Assembly: GCA_025738555.1 (NCBI GenBank) | Contig: JAOVFP010000015.1 | Location: forward strand, 620,001 to 684,000 | DNA: 64,000 nt | From: Cyathus striatus | Taxonomy: Eukaryota > Basidiomycota > Agaricomycetes > Agaricales > Nidulariaceae | Direction: 5' to 3' | Shown: piece by piece, positions 60,301-64,000 of the stretch | How the letters are laid out: every line of letters starts with the position of its first letter | How positions within the stretch are numbered: the stretch's first letter is position 1 | Program-made: the position numbers and the translations under genes | Notes under the pieces: generated by a model | What the model was told of the DNA's origin: nothing | Seen by the model: only the letters and a program-made list of their open reading frames with translations | Database searches by the model: none

Positions 60301-63300
60301 GCAGTGATCATGCTGTCAATGTCCTCAGGAGTGCGCAACTTGTCCTCAGGAGCCACAAATACAATTAAATGCATGTGTGGCAGTCCATGCTTCTGGTATT
60401 CAATGGTATGGATATGTGCAACACATTGGCCAAAGATGCCCTCCTGGTAGATATCTCAGATGATCTGCTGCTGGATTTGACGAAACACCCGAACCACAAT
60501 GTCTGGCCGGTCATGAGCTTCCACTCCTTCAGGCAAGGCACTCTTCACATCTGGGTGATGGGGATCCATGGTGACTGTGAGGAAGTAGTCTGGAAACTTA
60601 AAGTGGCGATTGATGGCCAGTGCATCCTGACAGTTCTGCTGCATGAATCGAGTGCTTCCTGCAAAACTTGATGGAATGATCACCCTTTTCCCAAGATCCT
60701 CCCCTTGCACATCTGGATTAACTGCAATGGCATCCACAATTCCCTGATAGGTTTCAGCACGGATCTCTGGTTGATGACCATCAATCCAACGCAACCGACC
60801 CTGCTCAGTGCATGCCCATGTATCCACACCATACTCCTGAAACAGCTTCTTTGTCCTGAATTGATGAAGATTCTCACCAATACGTGGATGGATGTAATAG
60901 CGAAAATGCTCAATTTGTGAGACATGCTTGCGCTTCCTTGTTGTGGGTGCATCCTCCTCCTCTCCTGGTTGCCTGTTGGGCACATGATCCACATTATCCA
61001 CCTCCTCCACACCATTATATAAAATGCCAGGCTGCCATCCAAGTTGACCTTGTGGAAACAGGATTGGATAGTGAAATGACCAATACATAGCATTCACCTC
61101 ACTGATTCTCTCCAGTGCACCATCAAGGCGATGCATGATTACCTCGCGAGGTCCCTGAACCTGATCACCATCACCAAGCAGAAGAACAGCAATTTCATTT
61201 GCTGTTGGAACATTGTATCGACGTCGGTCTGTGCCTACAGGACGACAAATGGCAAGGCGAAAATTGCGAGCAGGGTTATTGTTTCGTATTTTCTCATAGG
61301 CCTTCCGATAGACTGATGCACCTGGATGATGACGATAGAGAAGGTCATCCAATATTCTCATAACATTGACATCCATGTTAAGACGACGATTAGCAGGATG
61401 GCCATTAATTCGATCCTGAGCTGAAGGTGCCTCAGCTGGATCATGAATGTAGAGCTGAGCATATTTTCTGGGAAGTCCTTGGCGAGGTAGGAGTGATCCA
61501 GCAAAATGAGTAACTCGACCTCCAATTTTGAAAACATATGGACCTCCAGCCTGGATGGAAGCATTTTTCTCAACTGCCATGGATGTCATGGCAAAGGCAC
61601 AGTTGTATTGACGAATATTGTCCTGGAAATTCTTGTTTCCATCCTTTGCGAGCAGCTCTGTCAACTCCCTGGGAGATTGGCCCCAGCCTGGAAGTTTAAC
61701 CTTTCCAGTCAGACAGCAACTTCCAAATTGAAGACGCTCTCTGGTTGAAGAAGTTAAATGTTCAGCCTTCCAATGCAAGGCATTACAGTCAGGACAGACA
61801 TCAGTGAATGGACCAAGTGTGAATTTAGGCCAATTGCGATTGAATGGTCTGCGAGCAATAGGAAGTTGAGCAGGAGGTGGTGGAGGCTGTGGAATATCTG
61901 GCACTTCAACAACTGTCATCTCTCGATCAAACAGTGCTACTGGAGTTGGAGGTGCTGGTATTTGATGTGGAGGAATAACTATATGTGCATCCCAGTCAAA
62001 GAAAATAGGAGGCTATAATATGTATTAGTACATTATAATTGATAAATATCAAGTCAAACACATACTGCAGGATTTTGTTGAATAAAATGATATTGTGGAG
62101 GAGGTGGAGGTGGTGGTGGTGGTGGAGGAGGAGGTGGTGGTGGAGCAATTACAGGATAAATCCATTGAAGATTAGGTGGATTTTGAATGTTAGGAGGATT
62201 TGGTTGAATGATCCGGAAAGGAGGAACCTGAGGAGGAAGAGGGGGAGGAACCACAGTTGGAACAGGAGCAGGTGGAGGTGGAGGTGAATGAATCACTGGA
62301 GGAATCCACTGAATATTAGGAGGATTTGGTTGAATGATCTGAAAAGGAGGCACTTGAGGAGGGGGAGGGGGATGGGGAGGAACCACAGTTGGAACAGGAG
62401 CAGGTGGTGGAGTTGAAGGTGAATGAATCACTGGAGGAATCAACTGAAGAACTGGATTGTCAGGAGGATTTTGAAAGGGGGGAGGATTAACTCGAGAAGC
62501 AGGAGCAGGAACTGGAACAGGAGCAGGCATGTTCACTTGAGGGTGTGGATCATTCTGTCTATCCACTTGGAAAGGTTGAAGCAGTGCAGGAGCAGGCATG
62601 TTACCTTGAGCATTTGAAGGATACTGTCTATTCACTTGGAATAATGGAAGATTCACAGGAACTGGGTGGTTCCATCGAATATTTTGGGGAGCAGGAGCCA
62701 TATCATAAGCATTTATCTTTAAATAATATTTAAAATCATTTACTGAAACATTAAAAAAGCCACATACTTGTTGGGGATTTGGATGTATAACTGGTGGCAT
62801 CCATTGAATATTTTCATCATTGCGTAGTGGCAAATCTTCAGCAATTACTGCAGCATTTTGAGGCATGTTCAGAACAGCAACTGGAGGAGTAACAATAGGC
62901 TGACGAATACTTGCAGCCTGTTGCATATTTTGGGTAGAAATATTGGGGGGAGGAATAGCTGGGGGAGGAGGTGTATTGATGTGTGGATTATTTTGTGGAG
63001 TAATGGCAGCTGGAAGTGGAACAACAGGCTGTTGAATAACTGCAGCCCATCGTATATTTTGGGGAGGATTAATGGCAGGAGGGGGAACAGTGTTGATAAT
63101 GATTGGATGATTCCATTGTACATTGGGAACAGCTGGGGGGGGAGGTGCATTAATGTGAGGAATATTTTGTGGAGTAATAACAGGTGGGAGACGATCAGCT
63201 GCCCATTGTATATTTAGAGGTGGGCTATTGTGCCAAGGAATGTTTTCAGTGATAATGGGATCATTCCATTGAAGCTGAGGAGCAGCTCCAGGGAGTGGTG

Positions 63301-63910
63301 GTGCATTTATGTGAGGAATATTTTGTAGCCGAAAGACATCCTGGGGAGCAGCTGCAGGGAGAGGTGCATTCATGTAGGAAATATGGTGTGGCAAAATGTT
63401 ATTGGCCCATTGAATACTCTGAGCCTGATTGGGTGGGTGAATTGCCTCTGCAATAATTGGAGGATTCCATTGAACATTTTGATGATGTTGGAGGGCTGGA
63501 TTATGCCTCACAGATGGGGAAGGGTTAGTGTTTCCCCCTCGAGCTCTACCCCTACTACCCCTTCCCCTTCCACCATTGCTGCTACCCCCACCAAGTTGCA
63601 GACCTCCCACATTTACTTCACCATTTCCTCCACCCTGACCTCCTCCTCCTCCTCCTCCTCCTTCTCCTTCTCCTCCTCCTCCTCCCCTTCCTCTTCCCCT
63701 TCCTCTTCCCCTTTCCCTTCCCCTTCCCCTACCCCTTCCCCTCCCAATAGGTGGCAGAAGGGGAGGAAGACTCACACGTCTTGCTTCCAAATCAGCAGGA
63801 AGGTAGAGATAAGCAGGCTGCACAGGGGCATCAGCAGCAGGCAGGGGTACATGCCTATTTTCAGGAGTGTCCAATGCACGTGCATTGCGCTCAGCCTGCC
63901 GTGCATTCAT
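57309..63910 (-). pseudogene. Helitron B Rep/helicase protein, three in-frame TGA and an internal duplication
   Basis: The N-terminal region (63910-62054) is a roughly 600-residue Pro/Asn/Gln-rich sequence with Arg-Gly repeats near its start; introns lie at about 62720-62767 and 61993-62065, and a further intron at about 63943 points to a first exon beyond the window. The Rep part begins near 61920 (TVTMDPHHPDV, HUH GLPHMHLIVF), then the helicase with GPGGTGKT and VIWDEAPM. The true end is TAG 57309. In-frame TGA lie at 60456-60458, 59847-59849 and 58176-58178. The segment 58253-58828 contains a 288 bp tandem duplication that keeps the frame and repeats the Walker B region. Confidence 0.9.
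58253..58828. repeat. 288 bp in-frame tandem duplication in the Helitron B helicase
   Basis: Copies 58253-58540 and 58541-58828 differ at a small number of positions. They encode two successive 96-residue blocks from VIVVASSGIAALL to GGCTVV.GGDW. Helitron A has one copy. Confidence 0.9.
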
Positions 63911-64000
63911 GCGTGCCTGCTCTGCAGCATCAATTGGGGTTGACCTTTAAAACAATTATTAACTATATTAGCATGCATGCCACTCACTCATGGAGAAGTA

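Larger units (their letters stand above)
57001..64000 (-). mobile_element. Helitron B, 5' end beyond the window
   Basis: The 3' end CTTG is at 57001-57004 (plus CAAG), hairpin at 57033-57050. It continues to the window edge, so its 5' end is not seen. It is a relative of Helitron A with the same gene layout. Confidence 0.85.

Noticed and set aside
14047..60458. Idea that TGA is a sense codon in this genome
   Set aside because: TGA ends the intact acyltransferases 1 and 3 and the integrase, and most internal TGA sites face arginine codons; CpG decay is the simpler reading.
63383..63943. Serine/proline-rich plus-strand frame of 186 codons
   Set aside because: Antisense of the Arg-Gly/proline-rich N-terminal part of the Helitron B protein.

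Overview
The window looks like chromosomal DNA of a filamentous basidiomycete, most likely an agaricomycete. Genes are split by many roughly 45-60 nt GT-AG introns. The families present (BAHD-like acyltransferases, CK1-like and alpha-kinase-like kinases, a fungal 2OG-oxygenase-fold family, Helitrons with proline-rich N-terminal regions, a DUF6589-like element, a DDE transposon with split exons, a Ty3/gypsy element with split gag-pol) are typical of that group. No rRNA gene, intact tRNA gene or CRISPR array was seen.

Left third (1-31 kb): a small host gene island heavily invaded by transposons. Four paralogous acyltransferases lie on the plus strand (288-1810, 19815-21328, 21976-23467, 27169-28643). 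The second carries an in-frame TGA; the other three look intact. Two copies of a CK1-like protein kinase accompany them. One is intact (17928-19217, plus). The other (minus) is cut into 8980-9646 and 2131-2386 by nested insertions: an X-type terminal repeat, a 2.2 kb element (Y) that carries a captured alpha-kinase gene fragment, and inside Y an apparently intact 4.2 kb hAT element with an 8 bp target duplication. Further right, element X (10824-17613) carries in its right terminal repeat a 5.2 kb DDE transposon (12327-17554). A 3.3 kb element with 166 bp terminal repeats, a 9 bp target duplication and a DUF6589-like gene sits between acyltransferases 3 and 4. A 2OG-oxygenase-fold gene that seems to lack two iron ligands (29154-30501) ends the island, followed by a 758 bp mariner-type MITE.

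Middle (31.6-46.1 kb): one Ty3/gypsy element (gag, protease, RT-RNase H, integrase), interrupted in the integrase by a 4.7 kb foldback element with giant internally repetitive inverted arms. Beyond pol lies a reconstructed antisense gene whose first intron appears to host a second, 1.5 kb foldback element. Both foldbacks share one end layout: a 7 bp target duplication, 5 unpaired bases, then a perfect start of the arm. Both are rich in a TCAATGA-type motif.

Right (46-64 kb): a host gene for a small secreted protein built from a duplicated exon-intron unit (47844-48535), then three Helitrons joined head to tail on the minus strand: A (48749-55595), a non-autonomous one (55596-57000) and B (57001 to beyond the window). 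A and B each encode a proline-rich/Rep(HUH)/helicase protein with several in-frame TGA codons; B also has a 288 bp in-frame duplication of part of its helicase.

A cross-cutting pattern: I count 17 internal in-frame stops in otherwise continuous reading frames, and all are TGA, mostly where related copies or protein context point to arginine. This fits C-to-T decay of CGA codons (CpG deamination). The true ends of several of these frames use TAA or TAG.
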